Assembly (NCBI GenBank): GCA_028709805.1
Contig: JAQUTL010000001.1
Location: forward strand, 248,001 to 312,000
From: Victivallaceae bacterium
GTDB taxonomy: Bacteria; Verrucomicrobiota; Lentisphaeria; Victivallales; Victivallaceae
DNA: 64,000 nt
Direction of reading: 5' to 3'
Made by a program: the position numbers and the translations under genes. The notes under the pieces are model-generated. The model had not been told where the DNA came from and did not search any database. It was given only the letters and a program-made list of their open reading frames with translations. Of the stretch, positions 9,078-18,723 are shown in pieces (positions within the stretch are counted from its first letter, which is position 1; the number at the start of each line of letters is the position of its first letter).

Positions 9078-10435
9078 CAGTTTTTCAGGCTGTGGATCGG
9101 CGCCGGAATATGGCCGCCGCGCCCGATGAATTTTGCCGGAGAACCGGTGTTGACCCGCATGACCGGCGCCTCGCCGAGCAGTCCGCCGAAGCTCACCATG
9201 TCGCCCACGGAACAGCCTTGCGCCGGAATCAGCCGGACGGCGGTGGTTTTGGTGTTGGCGACGCCGATGGATATTTCGTCGGCGATAATACCGGAGATCA
9301 CCGCGTCATCGGTGTCGCCGGGAATGGCGATCATGTCCAGCCCGACCGAGCAGACGGCGGTCATCGCTTCAAGTTTTTCAATGGTCAGCGAACCGCACTT
9401 TGCCGCCTGGATCATTCCCGCGTCTTCGGACACCGGAATGAACGCCCCGGAAAGTCCGCCGACCTGGGGAGACGCCATGACGCCGCCTTTTTTCACCGCG
9501 TCGTTCAACAGCGCGAGACAGGCGGTGGTTCCGGCGCAGCCGCATCGCTCCAGCCCCATGGACTCCAGAATATACGCCACCGAGTCGCCGATTTCCGGGG
9601 TCGGCGCCAGCGACAGATCGACAATGCCGAACGGCACATTCAGCTTTTCGGCCGCCTCCCGCGCCACCAGCTGGCCGACGCGGGTTATTTTGAACGCGGT
9701 CTTCTTGATGAGTTCCGCGAGTTCGAGCAGATTGCAGTCGCCGGCGCGTCTGATGGCCGACGCCACCACTCCGGGGCCGGAAACTCCGACGTTGATGACC
9801 GTCTCCGGCTCTCCGATGCCGTGAAACGCTCCGGCCATGAACGGATTGTCCTCCGGCGCGTTGGCGAACACCACCAGTTTCGCGCAGCCGATAGATCCGC
9901 GGTCGGCGGTCATCACTGCGGTCTTTTTGATGATATGGCCCATTTCCGCTACGGCGTCCATATTTATTCCAGCCTTGGTACTGGCCACGTTGACCGAGGA
10001 GCAGACCAGATCGGTGACGCTCAGCGCCTCCGGGATCGACTCGATCAGCGTGCGTCCGCCGTTGGTCGCTCCCTTTTGAACCAGCGCGCTGTAGCCGCCG
10101 ATGAAGTTTATGCCGAGTTCGCGGGCGGCGCGGTCGAGCGTTTTTGCGATTTTCACAACTCCATCGTGGTCAAGCCGCCCCGCAAGCAGGGCGACCGGGG
10201 TGACCGCCACCCGTTTGTTGACAATCGGAATGCCGTATTTCTTTTCAATCTCCATTCCGGTGGAGACTAAGTTGGCGGCGCTGTGCATGATTTTGTCGTA
10301 AACATTGTCCGCCAGGCGGTTGGGGTCTTCGCTCAGGCAGTCGTAAAGGGAGATGCCCATCGTTATGGTCCGGATGTCGAGGCACTCCTCCCGGATCATG
10401 TTGATGGTTTCGATGATATTTTCAATGGCGAGCAT
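9077..10435 (-). CDS. UPF0210 (DUF711) family PFL-like protein
   Basis: A 452-residue cytoplasmic protein matching UPF0210 in length and conserved stretches: [13 protein letters not shown] near the N-terminus, [36 protein letters not shown], and the C-terminal [11 protein letters not shown] and GGHIPAP. The fold resembles pyruvate formate-lyase/ribonucleotide reductase barrels, but no Gly-radical motif is evident and no enzymatic activity is established. The preceding gene is the UPF0237 ACT protein; the two families are adjacent in many genomes, which suggests an ACT-regulated partner relationship. Confidence 0.92.
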   Translation of the reverse strand: MLAIENIIETINMIREECLDIRTITMGISLYDCLSEDPNRLADNVYDKIMHSAANLVSTGMEIEKKYGIPIVNKRVAVTPVALLAGRLDHDGVVKIAKTLDRAARELGINFIGGYSALVQKGATNGGRTLIESIPEALSVTDLVCSSVNVASTKAGINMDAVAEMGHIIKKTAVMTADRGSIGCAKLVVFANAPEDNPFMAGAFHGIGEPETVINVGVSGPGVVASAIRRAGDCNLLELAELIKKTAFKITRVGQLVAREAAEKLNVPFGIVDLSLAPTPEIGDSVAYILESMGLERCGCAGTTACLALLNDAVKKGGVMASPQVGGLSGAFIPVSEDAGMIQAAKCGSLTIEKLEAMTAVCSVGLDMIAIPGDTDDAVISGIIADEISIGVANTKTTAVRLIPAQGCSVGDMVSFGGLLGEAPVMRVNTGSPAKFIGRGGHIPAPIHSLKN

Positions 10436-10477
10436 TTTATAATTGAACTTTCACTTTCGCGGATCACGGAAGGTTGA

Positions 10478-10747
10478 TTAAATCTTGTGCATCGAATTGA
10501 AGATGTCTTCGTGCATGGCGTGGATTTGAAGGGATGATTCGCGGCCGAGCTTGTCCATCCGGTCCACAAACTCGCTGAAAGAGACGGTCATCCGGTCGAT
10601 GTCGGTGATCATTATCATGGTGAAATAATCTTCCAGCACCGTCTGGGAGATGTCAAGGATGTTCACGCCGCATTCGGCGCAGCTGGTGCTGACTTTGGCG
10701 ATGATGCCGACCGAGTCGCGGCCGATTACGGAAATGACTGCCTTCAT
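10478..10747 (-). CDS. UPF0237 ACT-domain protein
   Basis: An 89-residue stand-alone ACT domain. ACT domains bind amino acids or similar effectors at dimer interfaces. The first strand and loop read AVISVIGRDSVGIIAKVS, the ligand-loop signature, followed by NILDISQTVLEDYFTM. The start has AAGGAG about 8 bases upstream and a strong promoter. It is followed 42 bases later by the UPF0210 gene, its usual partner, so it may sense the effector for that protein. Confidence 0.93.
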   Translation of the reverse strand: MKAVISVIGRDSVGIIAKVSTSCAECGVNILDISQTVLEDYFTMIMITDIDRMTVSFSEFVDRMDKLGRESSLQIHAMHEDIFNSMHKI

Positions 10748-10775
10748 AATGAAAAACTCCTTTGAATTTTTCTAT

Positions 10776-10804
10776 AATATACCACGTCCGTCGCGGTTTG
10801 GCAA
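10776..10804 (-). promoter_or_regulatory. Promoter of the UPF0237-UPF0210-epimerase operon
   Basis: Minus strand: -35 TTGCCA (10799-10804), 17-base spacer, -10 TATATT (10776-10781), about 30 bases before the UPF0237 start. Confidence 0.6.
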
Positions 10805-10816
10805 ATTTTCCCGGCG

Positions 10817-12025
10817 TTACTCGTCTTTTCGTTCGGCTGGAAACGGAATGATCCTCTGAACCAGCGCGGTCAGCAGCGCCAGCAACAGCAGACTGGCCGC
10901 CGCCGAAGCGAAAACCGAACGCGTCCCCCACAGTCCGGTCACCGCCGCGCCGACCGCGCCGCCGATCAGCCACCCCAGACTGCGCGCGCTGGTGGCGTAG
11001 CCGAACATCGCGCCGCGTTCCTTCTGTTCGGTGGTGAGTGACAGCCACGACTGCATGACCGGACTTAGGCCGGCCACAAAAAATATCATCGCCATGCGTT
11101 CAGCGAACAGCCAGTCAAGCGACGAACACCAGCTTTGCGGCAGAATGAACACCGCGCCGAGCACCGCGCAGGCGATCCCCACAATGTGCCCGGATATCCG
11201 GTCGGAGATATAGCCGATGGCGAATCCGCCCACCATTCCGGCCGCCGCCGCCGCGCCGCCGAGAAATCCGTTCCATTTCATCGCTTCGTGATTGCCGGAC
11301 TGCAAAACGTCTTTGACCAGCAGCGGCAGAAACGGCGCGTCGATCTGCTGAACATATCCCATCAGCAGCGTCAGCAGCATGATATACCAGACGTTTCCGA
11401 GTTTCGGCAGTCCGCCGGGCAGCCAGCGCATTTTCGGCCGTTCCGACTTCGGCGGCATCTTCCCGCGCACCAGAAAGTGCGAGATCGCCGCAGCGGTGAA
11501 TCCGAGCGCGCCGCAGAGCACGAAGGTGTTGTTGTAGCCGAGCGAGTTGACCGCGAAGCCGCCGATGACGATTCCGGCCAGATTGCCGCTGAAAATCGCC
11601 GAACTTACCACGCCGAGCGCGGCGCCGCGGTGTTTTTCCGGCGTGGTGCACGCCACCAGTGCCATCGCCGCCGAGGCAGAACCGGACAGCGAACCAATGA
11701 AAAAACGCAGTGTGATCAGCGACCACACTCCGGGCATCCATGCCAGAAACGGCAGCAGACAGGCGGCGCAGAAATTGGCGCGGGTCATCATCATTTTCCG
11801 GCCGTAGACATCGGCCATTTTACCCCACAGCGGCGCAAAGATGAAAAATCCGAGATTGCCGGAAAAGGCGAACAGCGAGATGAACATATCCAGTTCACGG
11901 GCGTCGCTGACTCCGTAAACGTCCTCCAGCATGAACGGCGCGACCGGATAGGCGAAGGCAAAAGCGCCCATCGCCAGAAAAAGACTGGCCCACGTCCAGA
12001 ACAGATTTAGTTTCCAGTGTTCCAT
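10817..12025 (-). CDS. Major facilitator superfamily transporter, DHA1/TetA-like
   Basis: About 402 residues with 12 predicted transmembrane helices. The cytoplasmic loop 2-3 motif appears as GKMADVYGRKMMM and the loop 8-9 counterpart as GYISDRISG. Both fit drug:H+ antiporters. I start at the ATG at 12025 (MEHWKLN) because the first helix begins soon after; an in-frame ATG at 12073 adds 16 residues of unlikely sequence. Neither has a clear Shine-Dalgarno. It lies about 90 bases downstream of a GT39-like glycosyltransferase on the same strand. The substrate is unknown. Confidence 0.85.
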   Translation of the reverse strand: MEHWKLNLFWTWASLFLAMGAFAFAYPVAPFMLEDVYGVSDARELDMFISLFAFSGNLGFFIFAPLWGKMADVYGRKMMMTRANFCAACLLPFLAWMPGVWSLITLRFFIGSLSGSASAAMALVACTTPEKHRGAALGVVSSAIFSGNLAGIVIGGFAVNSLGYNNTFVLCGALGFTAAAISHFLVRGKMPPKSERPKMRWLPGGLPKLGNVWYIMLLTLLMGYVQQIDAPFLPLLVKDVLQSGNHEAMKWNGFLGGAAAAAGMVGGFAIGYISDRISGHIVGIACAVLGAVFILPQSWCSSLDWLFAERMAMIFFVAGLSPVMQSWLSLTTEQKERGAMFGYATSARSLGWLIGGAVGAAVTGLWGTRSVFASAAASLLLLALLTALVQRIIPFPAERKDE

Positions 12026-12111
12026 GATGTCGATTAATATACCGCCGGAACCGGACGAAAACAAGCCGCGCAACCGATCGCCTGAAACGGCGTTTGCCGT
12101 GTTGTCCGGCG

Positions 12112-13752
12112 TTACTTTTTGCGATATATGGTGATGCGCGGCGCGACGGTTTCATAGAAATAATTTATTCTGAAGTCGCGCCGCGGACCGAAGCCGGCAA
12201 CCGGGGTGTGGCCGGAAAACTCAGGACGGCGGTCATCCCACTCAAATGAGCAGTCGATGTAATAGTCGGCGTCAAGCGCGGCGGCGCGTCCGTTTTCAAG
12301 CTCGTTGCGGAGGTCGTATTTTTCCGGGTCGAGGATCAGCGAACGGTAAGCCACCGGATAGCGCCGCATGCCGACCGCCGTGCCGGATGGAATATTGGCG
12401 TTGACCCAGCGCGTTGCGGAGAGCCGGGGATTTTCGGCGGCGCACATCGCGTCCCAGCGCATGGAGTCGCAGAAGGCCGCCGCCGGAAATATCAGCGCCG
12501 CAACCGGAAGCAGCGGCACCCGGCGGGCAAAAACCGCGAACGGCTGGAAAAACAGCAGCGCCCCCGCGGCATAACCCGGCAGCAGATAACTTTCCGAATG
12601 CGGCTGCCCCAGGCAGGTGACGCTGAATATCACGGCGCAGAACGCCAGCAGCGCCGCCGCAAAAACGTCAAACCGGAAAAACAGCCGAATCAGTGTAAAC
12701 AGCGCAGCCGCTGTAAAGAGGGCAAATTCCACACCGGTGAGTCCGGCCTGATTGCGAACGGGAGAGATCAGATAGTTGAGTCCTTCGCACCACAGCTGTT
12801 CATACCACGGCCGGGCGCCGGCGATGCCGGAATGAATCCCGAGCAGGTCGAACTTCCACAGTGGAAAGTCGAAAAACAGCGCCGGCGTCAACAGCGCGAA
12901 CACTGCGGCTGCCGCGGCGGCGCAGCCGGAAAGTTTTTTCCAGTCGCGGAATCCCGCTGCGCAGCAGATTGTAAATGGAACCGCCGCGGCGAGAACTCCG
13001 GTGTATTTGGTGGCCGCCGCCGCGCCGATCGCCGCGCCGCAGAGCAGATAATATTTCCATTCCGGTTTCCGGGTGAGGTTCACGGCAAAAAAGAGCGCAA
13101 GAACCGTCCAGAACGTCACAGGCATGTCCGGCTTTATGCTTTTTCCGGCAAGCGCCGCCACCGGCAGCGTCGTGAATGTGGCCGCCGCCAGAAATCCGAG
13201 CATGCGGCCGTGCATCATGGTTCCGGCGGCGTATAGAAGCAGCGCGGTCGCCAGAGTAAAAAATACCATGCCGCCGCGCAGCCAGAGGTAGAACGGCGCA
13301 AAGGCGGAGGGATGGGTGAGAAAGTAGGTTTCACTGTGTGGTTCAAGGATGCCGAACATCCGGCCGGCCGCTGCCAACGTGCCCATTTGATAAAAATAAA
13401 AATTGCCGTAGGCGTAGGAACCGGGCAGGGGGGAGCGCCGTTTATACATCGAGGCGAGCACTTTCAGAGTGTGGAATTCGTCGGGATTGTAACTGCGCAC
13501 CGAATCGAAATAAGGGGAAAGCGCGGCGAGTTCACCGAAGTTTTCGATGGTGTCGCGTTCACGGAACTCCGAGCGCTCGGCGGCTCCGGACGCGATCGCC
13601 GCCGCCAGAACGCCGGATTTTTCCGCGACTTTTTCACCGCTTCCGAAACTGGCTTCAATCCGGTCGTCCGACGGCAGACCGATGGTTATTCCACGGATGG
13701 TCGCCGTCAGCGACAGAACTGTTATAGCCAATATTGGAAACAGGTGTTTCAT
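12112..13752 (-). CDS. GT39/PMT-like integral membrane glycosyltransferase
   Basis: A 546-residue polytopic protein with an N-terminal signal-anchor, a large first extracytoplasmic segment (about 25-140) and about 10 further hydrophobic helices, then a soluble C-terminal tail. The acidic pair near the first loop (NPDEFH) resembles the catalytic Asp of lipid-phosphate-sugar-dependent GT-C enzymes such as PMT and ArnT. It is 6 bases downstream of the GH20 gene and likely co-transcribed. A role in transferring a sugar from a polyprenyl carrier at the outer face of the inner membrane is inferred from family. Confidence 0.75.
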   Translation of the reverse strand: MKHLFPILAITVLSLTATIRGITIGLPSDDRIEASFGSGEKVAEKSGVLAAAIASGAAERSEFRERDTIENFGELAALSPYFDSVRSYNPDEFHTLKVLASMYKRRSPLPGSYAYGNFYFYQMGTLAAAGRMFGILEPHSETYFLTHPSAFAPFYLWLRGGMVFFTLATALLLYAAGTMMHGRMLGFLAAATFTTLPVAALAGKSIKPDMPVTFWTVLALFFAVNLTRKPEWKYYLLCGAAIGAAAATKYTGVLAAAVPFTICCAAGFRDWKKLSGCAAAAAAVFALLTPALFFDFPLWKFDLLGIHSGIAGARPWYEQLWCEGLNYLISPVRNQAGLTGVEFALFTAAALFTLIRLFFRFDVFAAALLAFCAVIFSVTCLGQPHSESYLLPGYAAGALLFFQPFAVFARRVPLLPVAALIFPAAAFCDSMRWDAMCAAENPRLSATRWVNANIPSGTAVGMRRYPVAYRSLILDPEKYDLRNELENGRAAALDADYYIDCSFEWDDRRPEFSGHTPVAGFGPRRDFRINYFYETVAPRITIYRKK

Positions 13753-13758
13753 GGTTTT

Positions 13759-16512
13759 TTATCTGGTCTCCGGGTTGCCGGCGGCGCTCAGTCCGAGCAG
13801 ATAGATCGGCGTTTCTCCGCCGTTTGACTTCAGCGTGACCGATTTTACCGGAACCTCAGGCTTTGGATTGCACCAGCTCTGATACCATATCCGGCAGGTT
13901 GAGCCGTTGTCTTCCCAGCTGTAAGACTGCAGTGGCGCGAGCGAGAAGTTGACCGTGCTGAAGACGGAGCCGATGGTTTTTCCGTATATTATCGGCGCCG
14001 AATCTGCGGTTCCGTCGGCGTATTCAATTTCATAACTGCCGATGACCGCATCCTTTTTCGCGGCGGTCGACGCGGTGGTGTGCAGAAAATAAAGGTCGGA
14101 AACTTTCAGATTGACCGGCAGCTGAGCCGAGGTTTCCGGCAGCGCCGGCGAAGTTGCCGACCGCACCGAAACGGCGGCCGCGGTATGATCGTATTCTGCC
14201 ACCCGGAATTCGACCGAGCCGCAGCGCAGACCGGACGGCAGCCGGTCAAATTCGTTCAGCGTTCCGGTAAGAAACGGATCGGTTCCCGGCGCGAAGGCGA
14301 TGCTGGAGAACTGGGAAAGGTCAAGCGCCCAGCCGGATTTGGTTTCGCGGTCGCGGATACTTTCCATCAGATCGCAGAAAATTGTCGGAGAATCCGCTTC
14401 GTCCAGTCCGATGTCGGGATTCCATGACGACATGGCCAGCTGGGCATACGGGTGCATCTGCATGAACTCCCTGTCGATCGCGTGGCGGTTGCCGTTGTAT
14501 CCGGTCCAGGTGGTCTGCAGCATGCCCTTGAGCCGTCCTTTGCCGAACCGGCACAGCGCCGTGATGTTCGACCGGTCGTACCATGTGGCGCCGAAAAGGT
14601 TGTGGAACCCCTCGCCGTAAACCTTTTCAATGTCCTTGAAGTCGAATCCTGCGCTGTACCGCCAGAATGCTATGTTGATGTCTTTTGGCAGATCCTTGCG
14701 GATTTCCGAGATGTGGTCGGGTTCGCCGCCGGCGCCGTTTTCAGGACATTCCTCCTGCGTCACCAGCATGTCGTGCCACATGATGATCTCAAAGTCAAGT
14801 TTTTTGCCGAGCGTGTAAAAGTGCATCACGTCGTCAAAGAAAAGTTTTTTCGCGGTCTTTGCCACGTTCTCCGGCTGATACGGCCATCTGGCGACCGGAT
14901 TGTAGACCTCGTCATGACCGATGTGGACATAGCGCGGACGGTTGAACGTCTCAAGAACCTCGGCCAAAATCGCGTCGATCAACGGATACAATTCCGGGTT
15001 GGACGGGTCGTAGGCATAGGGGAAATCGGGGTCTTCGGCGAGGCCGCGGTTGTTGCCGTTGGCGAACAGCCATTCGGAATGGCCGAGCGTCTGGAACAGC
15101 GGGTAAACGTCGATATAATTGTCGTTGGCGATCTCGATAAGTTTTTTGACCTGCTCTTTGGACGCACCCCATTTCTGATGGATGTTCCCGGTGCTGTCCC
15201 ATTTGACATATTGACACTCGGCGACGATGGCGTTGATGTGGAGCGGCGCGAACAGGTTTTCGATCATGGGGCCGGTAACGTCAAGCGAATCTTCGTCAAG
15301 CAGGATATGGATGCCGCGGAAGGCGTATTCCGGATAGTCTTCTATGGTCATTGCCGGAATTTCGCCGTTTGTGACTTGGGTTTTCAGGGTTTGCATGGCG
15401 TGGAACGCTCCGCGTGCGGACGGGCTGGCGATGGTTATGCCGCGCTCGGTCACTTCGATCTTATAGGATTCCGGGTTGTCGTCATGATTTGCGGCGGCGG
15501 CGATATTGACGGTGATATCCGGCGGCGTCCGCCGGTCGGGTTCAAATCTCAGGCGGGGGAAGGAGGCGGACAGGGTGCGTTCGGCGGCGCGGCGGAAGCG
15601 GTTGAGTTCGGCGGCGTCATGCTCAATGCCGGTGATCCGCATTGCCGAGGCCGACGGAATCGTGAACGGCAGCCCGGCGTTTTTGACGATGCTGCGCGGC
15701 GGCGGCAGATGCGAATAGTCGGGCGCCAGCGGGGTGTAAAGGCGGTTCATGGCCAGCGGACGCGTCGCGGCGCCGAGCTGCGGCGGAATGACCGGAGCCG
15801 GCGTCATGGCGTTTTCCTTGAATTTCACTTCGATGACGCTTTCAATCGGCTTGCCGAATTCCACGTCCCATCTGGCGCCGACCTCAAATCCGCGGATCGG
15901 ATTGTAGATGGAGTCGGCGCGCCGCTCGAAGAACACCAGAACCGGGCCGGACAGCCGCCTGATGGTCAACGTTCCGCGATATCCGGTGAAAGTTATTTCG
16001 CTGAATCCGGAAAAAAGCTCGGCGGCGTCCTGAACCTCCGGCTGAGCGGGGATTTTTACGGTTTTTTCGGCGCCGTCCGGGAATTTCACCGTGCAGTCGG
16101 CGCCGGCGAGCAGATAGTCGGGGATCATCAGCGCCTGATAAAACATCTTGGTGGGGACAGCGTTGACCAGTCCGCCGCGAACCGTTATCAAAGCGGAGTC
16201 GCCGTCGATTGCGCATGAATATTCGTCAAGCTGAAAATCTTTGAATTTTTCATTCGGAAGTTGAACGGCGGTGACGGAACCGTTTTTTTTCTCAATTTTC
16301 GTCGGCGTTGAAGAATTGAACCGTTCACCGCGCCACGGCGGAATGACCGCGATCAGGTTGGAGAACAGCGAAACGTCGCAATATTTTCCCTTGATCGACA
16401 GCGATGAATTGCCGGTGATGTCGCAGGTTAGCGGCGACGGTTCTGATCCCAAAACGGTTAAAGCGCCCGCCAGCGCGGCCGCAGTTATCAGCGCGGAAAC
16501 GATATGTCGCAT
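13759..16512 (-). CDS. Secreted GH20-family beta-N-acetylhexosaminidase-like protein
   Basis: A 917-residue protein with a signal peptide (1 to about 22). An N-terminal beta-rich region of about 280 residues is followed by the small alpha/beta domain that precedes GH20 barrels (DITVNIAAA, YKIEVTERGITIAS) and by the GH20 barrel from about 395 (YPEYAFRGIHILLDEDS). The catalytic Asp-Glu pair is visible as HIGHDE, D534-E535, where the family normally reads HxGGDE. Barrel features GHSEWLF and WHDML are present. A C-terminal beta domain of about 170 residues follows. The start has GAAAGGA about 8 bases upstream. Substrates are probably terminal GlcNAc/GalNAc residues of host or microbial glycans. 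Confidence 0.85.
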   Translation of the reverse strand: MRHIVSALITAAALAGALTVLGSEPSPLTCDITGNSSLSIKGKYCDVSLFSNLIAVIPPWRGERFNSSTPTKIEKKNGSVTAVQLPNEKFKDFQLDEYSCAIDGDSALITVRGGLVNAVPTKMFYQALMIPDYLLAGADCTVKFPDGAEKTVKIPAQPEVQDAAELFSGFSEITFTGYRGTLTIRRLSGPVLVFFERRADSIYNPIRGFEVGARWDVEFGKPIESVIEVKFKENAMTPAPVIPPQLGAATRPLAMNRLYTPLAPDYSHLPPPRSIVKNAGLPFTIPSASAMRITGIEHDAAELNRFRRAAERTLSASFPRLRFEPDRRTPPDITVNIAAAANHDDNPESYKIEVTERGITIASPSARGAFHAMQTLKTQVTNGEIPAMTIEDYPEYAFRGIHILLDEDSLDVTGPMIENLFAPLHINAIVAECQYVKWDSTGNIHQKWGASKEQVKKLIEIANDNYIDVYPLFQTLGHSEWLFANGNNRGLAEDPDFPYAYDPSNPELYPLIDAILAEVLETFNRPRYVHIGHDEVYNPVARWPYQPENVAKTAKKLFFDDVMHFYTLGKKLDFEIIMWHDMLVTQEECPENGAGGEPDHISEIRKDLPKDINIAFWRYSAGFDFKDIEKVYGEGFHNLFGATWYDRSNITALCRFGKGRLKGMLQTTWTGYNGNRHAIDREFMQMHPYAQLAMSSWNPDIGLDEADSPTIFCDLMESIRDRETKSGWALDLSQFSSIAFAPGTDPFLTGTLNEFDRLPSGLRCGSVEFRVAEYDHTAAAVSVRSATSPALPETSAQLPVNLKVSDLYFLHTTASTAAKKDAVIGSYEIEYADGTADSAPIIYGKTIGSVFSTVNFSLAPLQSYSWEDNGSTCRIWYQSWCNPKPEVPVKSVTLKSNGGETPIYLLGLSAAGNPETR

Positions 16513-16565
16513 GAGGCTGTTCCTTTCTATATTTTGCAGCAGTTGATAAAATTACCGCGTCAAGC

Positions 16566-16599
16566 CGCCTTTTTCAAGTTTTGAATTTGAAAAATGGCG
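16566..16599. promoter_or_regulatory. Dyad between GH20 and the surface-glycan operon
   Basis: CGCC-TTTTTCA (16566-16576) pairs with TGAAAAA-T-GGCG (16588-16599), giving 11 base pairs with one bulged T and an 11-base loop. It lies between two divergent units and overlaps the candidate -35 of the plus-strand operon. It may be an operator for either side. Confidence 0.4.
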
Positions 16600-16615
16600 T
16601 TTGACCAGTTATTTT
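16587..16615 (+). promoter_or_regulatory. Candidate promoter of the surface-glycan operon
   Basis: Plus strand: -35 TTGAAA (16587-16592), 17-base spacer, -10 TATTTT (16610-16615), 40 bases before the TTG start at 16655. The -35 overlaps the right arm of the dyad at 16566-16599. Confidence 0.4.
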
Positions 16616-16654
16616 TATCTTGGAAAATAAAACCGTAAGAAGGGAGCGTTTCTG

Positions 16655-17395
16655 TTGACCGGATTATCCTGTATTGTCCGCGGATTGAAAATATTTTATT
16701 CAACACCGTCTTACTGGCGCAGTCTGATTGCTCCGCTTGCGCTGCTGCTGCTGTTTTATCTGGCGGTGCTTGCCGCGGCGGTGCTGTTCGGCCGGACGCT
16801 GCTGAGTTTTCTTCCCGACCCGGCGGCGTGGAACGAGTATTTGCGCTGGCTGGCGGTGGCGCTGCGCTGGATCGTTGTGGCCGGATTCGCACTTACGGTG
16901 GCGGTGGCGGCGGCGCTGCTGTCCAACAGTGTGTTCGAGGCGTTCGGATCGCTGTTTTTTGACGGGCTGGTCGCCAAATTTGAGCGGGACTTCTACCACC
17001 GGAGTTCGGAGCGTCCCATCTGGCGGGCGAATCTGTACTGCGTGTGGAAATCGTCGCGTTTTGCAGTCGGCACGCTGCTTGGGGCGTTGTTCGGCGCAGC
17101 GGTGGGGTTGTTTGTTCCCGGATTTGGTTTTCTGATTGCGCCGGCGCTGATCGGGTGTCGGGTGGGCTGCTCCTATTTGTGGAGTCCGCTGCTGCTGCAC
17201 GGCGGAATTGCGGAATACCGGAAATTTTTTCGGCGCGGCGGCGGCGAGTTGTGGTGTTTCGGCTTTGTCGTTTCGCTGGTGCTTTCGCTGCCGGTGATCG
17301 GAATTTTTGCGGTTCCCGGATTTGTGATCGGCGGAGCGATCTTTTACAACGAGCGGCTGGACGCGCCGCCGGCGGACGGAGTGTGCGGCGAATGA
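16655..17395 (+). CDS. EI24/CysZ-like integral membrane protein
   Basis: A 246-residue protein with about five hydrophobic segments, alternating with the pattern of the EI24 family (CysZ in proteobacteria): an N-terminal GLKIFYSTPSYW, a central SNSVFEAFGSLFFDGLVAKFE and C-terminal ALIGCRVGCSYLWSPLLLHG. CysZ is a sulfate channel, but substrates across the family vary. The start codon is TTG, chosen because AAGAAGGGAG lies 8 bases upstream and no in-frame ATG exists early. It is translationally coupled to the flippase gene through ATGA, so a role linked to envelope polysaccharide is possible. Confidence 0.72.
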   Translation: MTGLSCIVRGLKIFYSTPSYWRSLIAPLALLLLFYLAVLAAAVLFGRTLLSFLPDPAAWNEYLRWLAVALRWIVVAGFALTVAVAAALLSNSVFEAFGSLFFDGLVAKFERDFYHRSSERPIWRANLYCVWKSSRFAVGTLLGALFGAAVGLFVPGFGFLIAPALIGCRVGCSYLWSPLLLHGGIAEYRKFFRRGGGELWCFGFVVSLVLSLPVIGIFAVPGFVIGGAIFYNERLDAPPADGVCGE

Positions 17396-18723
17396 ACCGG
17401 CTGCTGGAACTGCTTGTCGCCGGCGGCGTCAGAAAATACGGAGCGAACACTGCGTGGCTGTTTTTTGAAAAGGCGGTGAGGGTGGTCGCCGGACTTTTCG
17501 TCGGTATTTATGTGATGCGTCAGCTTGGTCCGGAAAAATTCGGTGCGCTCAGCAATATTTTGAGTTACGCGGCGATGCTGGCCAGCGTGGCGCCGCTGGG
17601 AATGGCGGAGATTCTGGTGCGCGAACTGGTGACCCGCCCGGATGACGGGGAGCGCCTGCTGGGAACAGCGTTCCTGCTGCGAATGGCTGCTGCGGTTTTT
17701 GTGCTTTTGGCGGCGGTGCCGGTCTTTGTCGTCACCGGAACTCCGAAGGCGACGGCGGTGCTGGTGATGATCGCGCTGAGCGGAGTTTTAGTTCAGTCGC
17801 TGGCGGCTCTGGAACTGTATTTTCAGGCGTTTGTCAAAGGTAAGTTCATCGCGATGTCGCAAATCGCGGCGGTGACGGCGTGTTCGCTGGTCCGTCTGGT
17901 TCTGGCATGGAAGAATGCGCCGTTGACGCTGTTCGCCGCGGTCGAGCCGCTGCTGTGGATGGTTGAGGGGGCTTTTCTGCTGTGGTTTTACCGGAGAGAC
18001 GGCGGCCGGTTGGAACGTTGGCGTTTTGCGCGGACGGAAGCCGCAACGCTGTTGAAGGCGTCGTGGCCGCTGCTGCTCTCCGGCATTGCGGTTACGGTCT
18101 ATATGCGGATCGACCAGCTGATGATCGACCGGATGCTTGGAGCCGGGGCGCTAGGCGTTTATGCGGCGGCGGTAAAAACCGCTGAGGCGTTTTTCTTCAT
18201 ACCGCTGCTGGCCGGCGCCGCGCTTTTTCCGGCGCTGCTCAACGCAAAGAAGACCGATGAACGACTGTACCGGGAGCGTCTTGACGGGTTCTGTTCGCTG
18301 ATGTTTTACGGCGGCGCCGTTGCGTCTGGGGTGCTGACGGTCTGCGGCGTGGCGATGGTCTGGCTTTACGGCGATGCCTACCGGTCGGCGTATCCGTTGT
18401 TCGCGGTCATCGTCTGGCGGTTGCTTTTCCTGTCGTGGGGAACGGCGATGAATTATTATCTTTATACGGAGAATCTGCAACTGTATTCGCTGTTTTTTGC
18501 GCTGTTGGGCGCCGGATTCAATATTGCGGCCAATCTGCTGCTGATCGGGAAATTCGGGGCGTTCGGGGCGGCGTGGGCGGCATTGGCGACCTCGGCGTTT
18601 CTGGTAATGGCGATGCCGCTGATATTCGGCCGGATGCGGATTTTTGTCGGCATATACTGGCGGTCGCTCAATCCGTGGACGATGGTGCGCGCTCTGCGCG
18701 GAGCGGAGGGAACATTGCAATGA
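17392..18723 (+). CDS. Oligosaccharide flippase, Wzx/RfbX-like
   Basis: A 443-residue polytopic MOP-superfamily protein with about 12-14 hydrophobic segments. The N-terminus reads NTAWLFFEKAVRVVAGLFVG followed by YVMRQLGPEKFGALS, the usual Wzx opening. It likely flips lipid-linked glycan units across the inner membrane. The ATG at 17392 lies in the ATGA shared with the EI24-like gene; the longer open frame upstream is out of register with any sensible start. The 3' end overlaps the next glycosyltransferase by ATGA. No polymerase (Wzy) is seen in this cluster. Confidence 0.88.
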   Translation: MNRLLELLVAGGVRKYGANTAWLFFEKAVRVVAGLFVGIYVMRQLGPEKFGALSNILSYAAMLASVAPLGMAEILVRELVTRPDDGERLLGTAFLLRMAAAVFVLLAAVPVFVVTGTPKATAVLVMIALSGVLVQSLAALELYFQAFVKGKFIAMSQIAAVTACSLVRLVLAWKNAPLTLFAAVEPLLWMVEGAFLLWFYRRDGGRLERWRFARTEAATLLKASWPLLLSGIAVTVYMRIDQLMIDRMLGAGALGVYAAAVKTAEAFFFIPLLAGAALFPALLNAKKTDERLYRERLDGFCSLMFYGGAVASGVLTVCGVAMVWLYGDAYRSAYPLFAVIVWRLLFLSWGTAMNYYLYTENLQLYSLFFALLGAGFNIAANLLLIGKFGAFGAAWAALATSAFLVMAMPLIFGRMRIFVGIYWRSLNPWTMVRALRGAEGTLQ

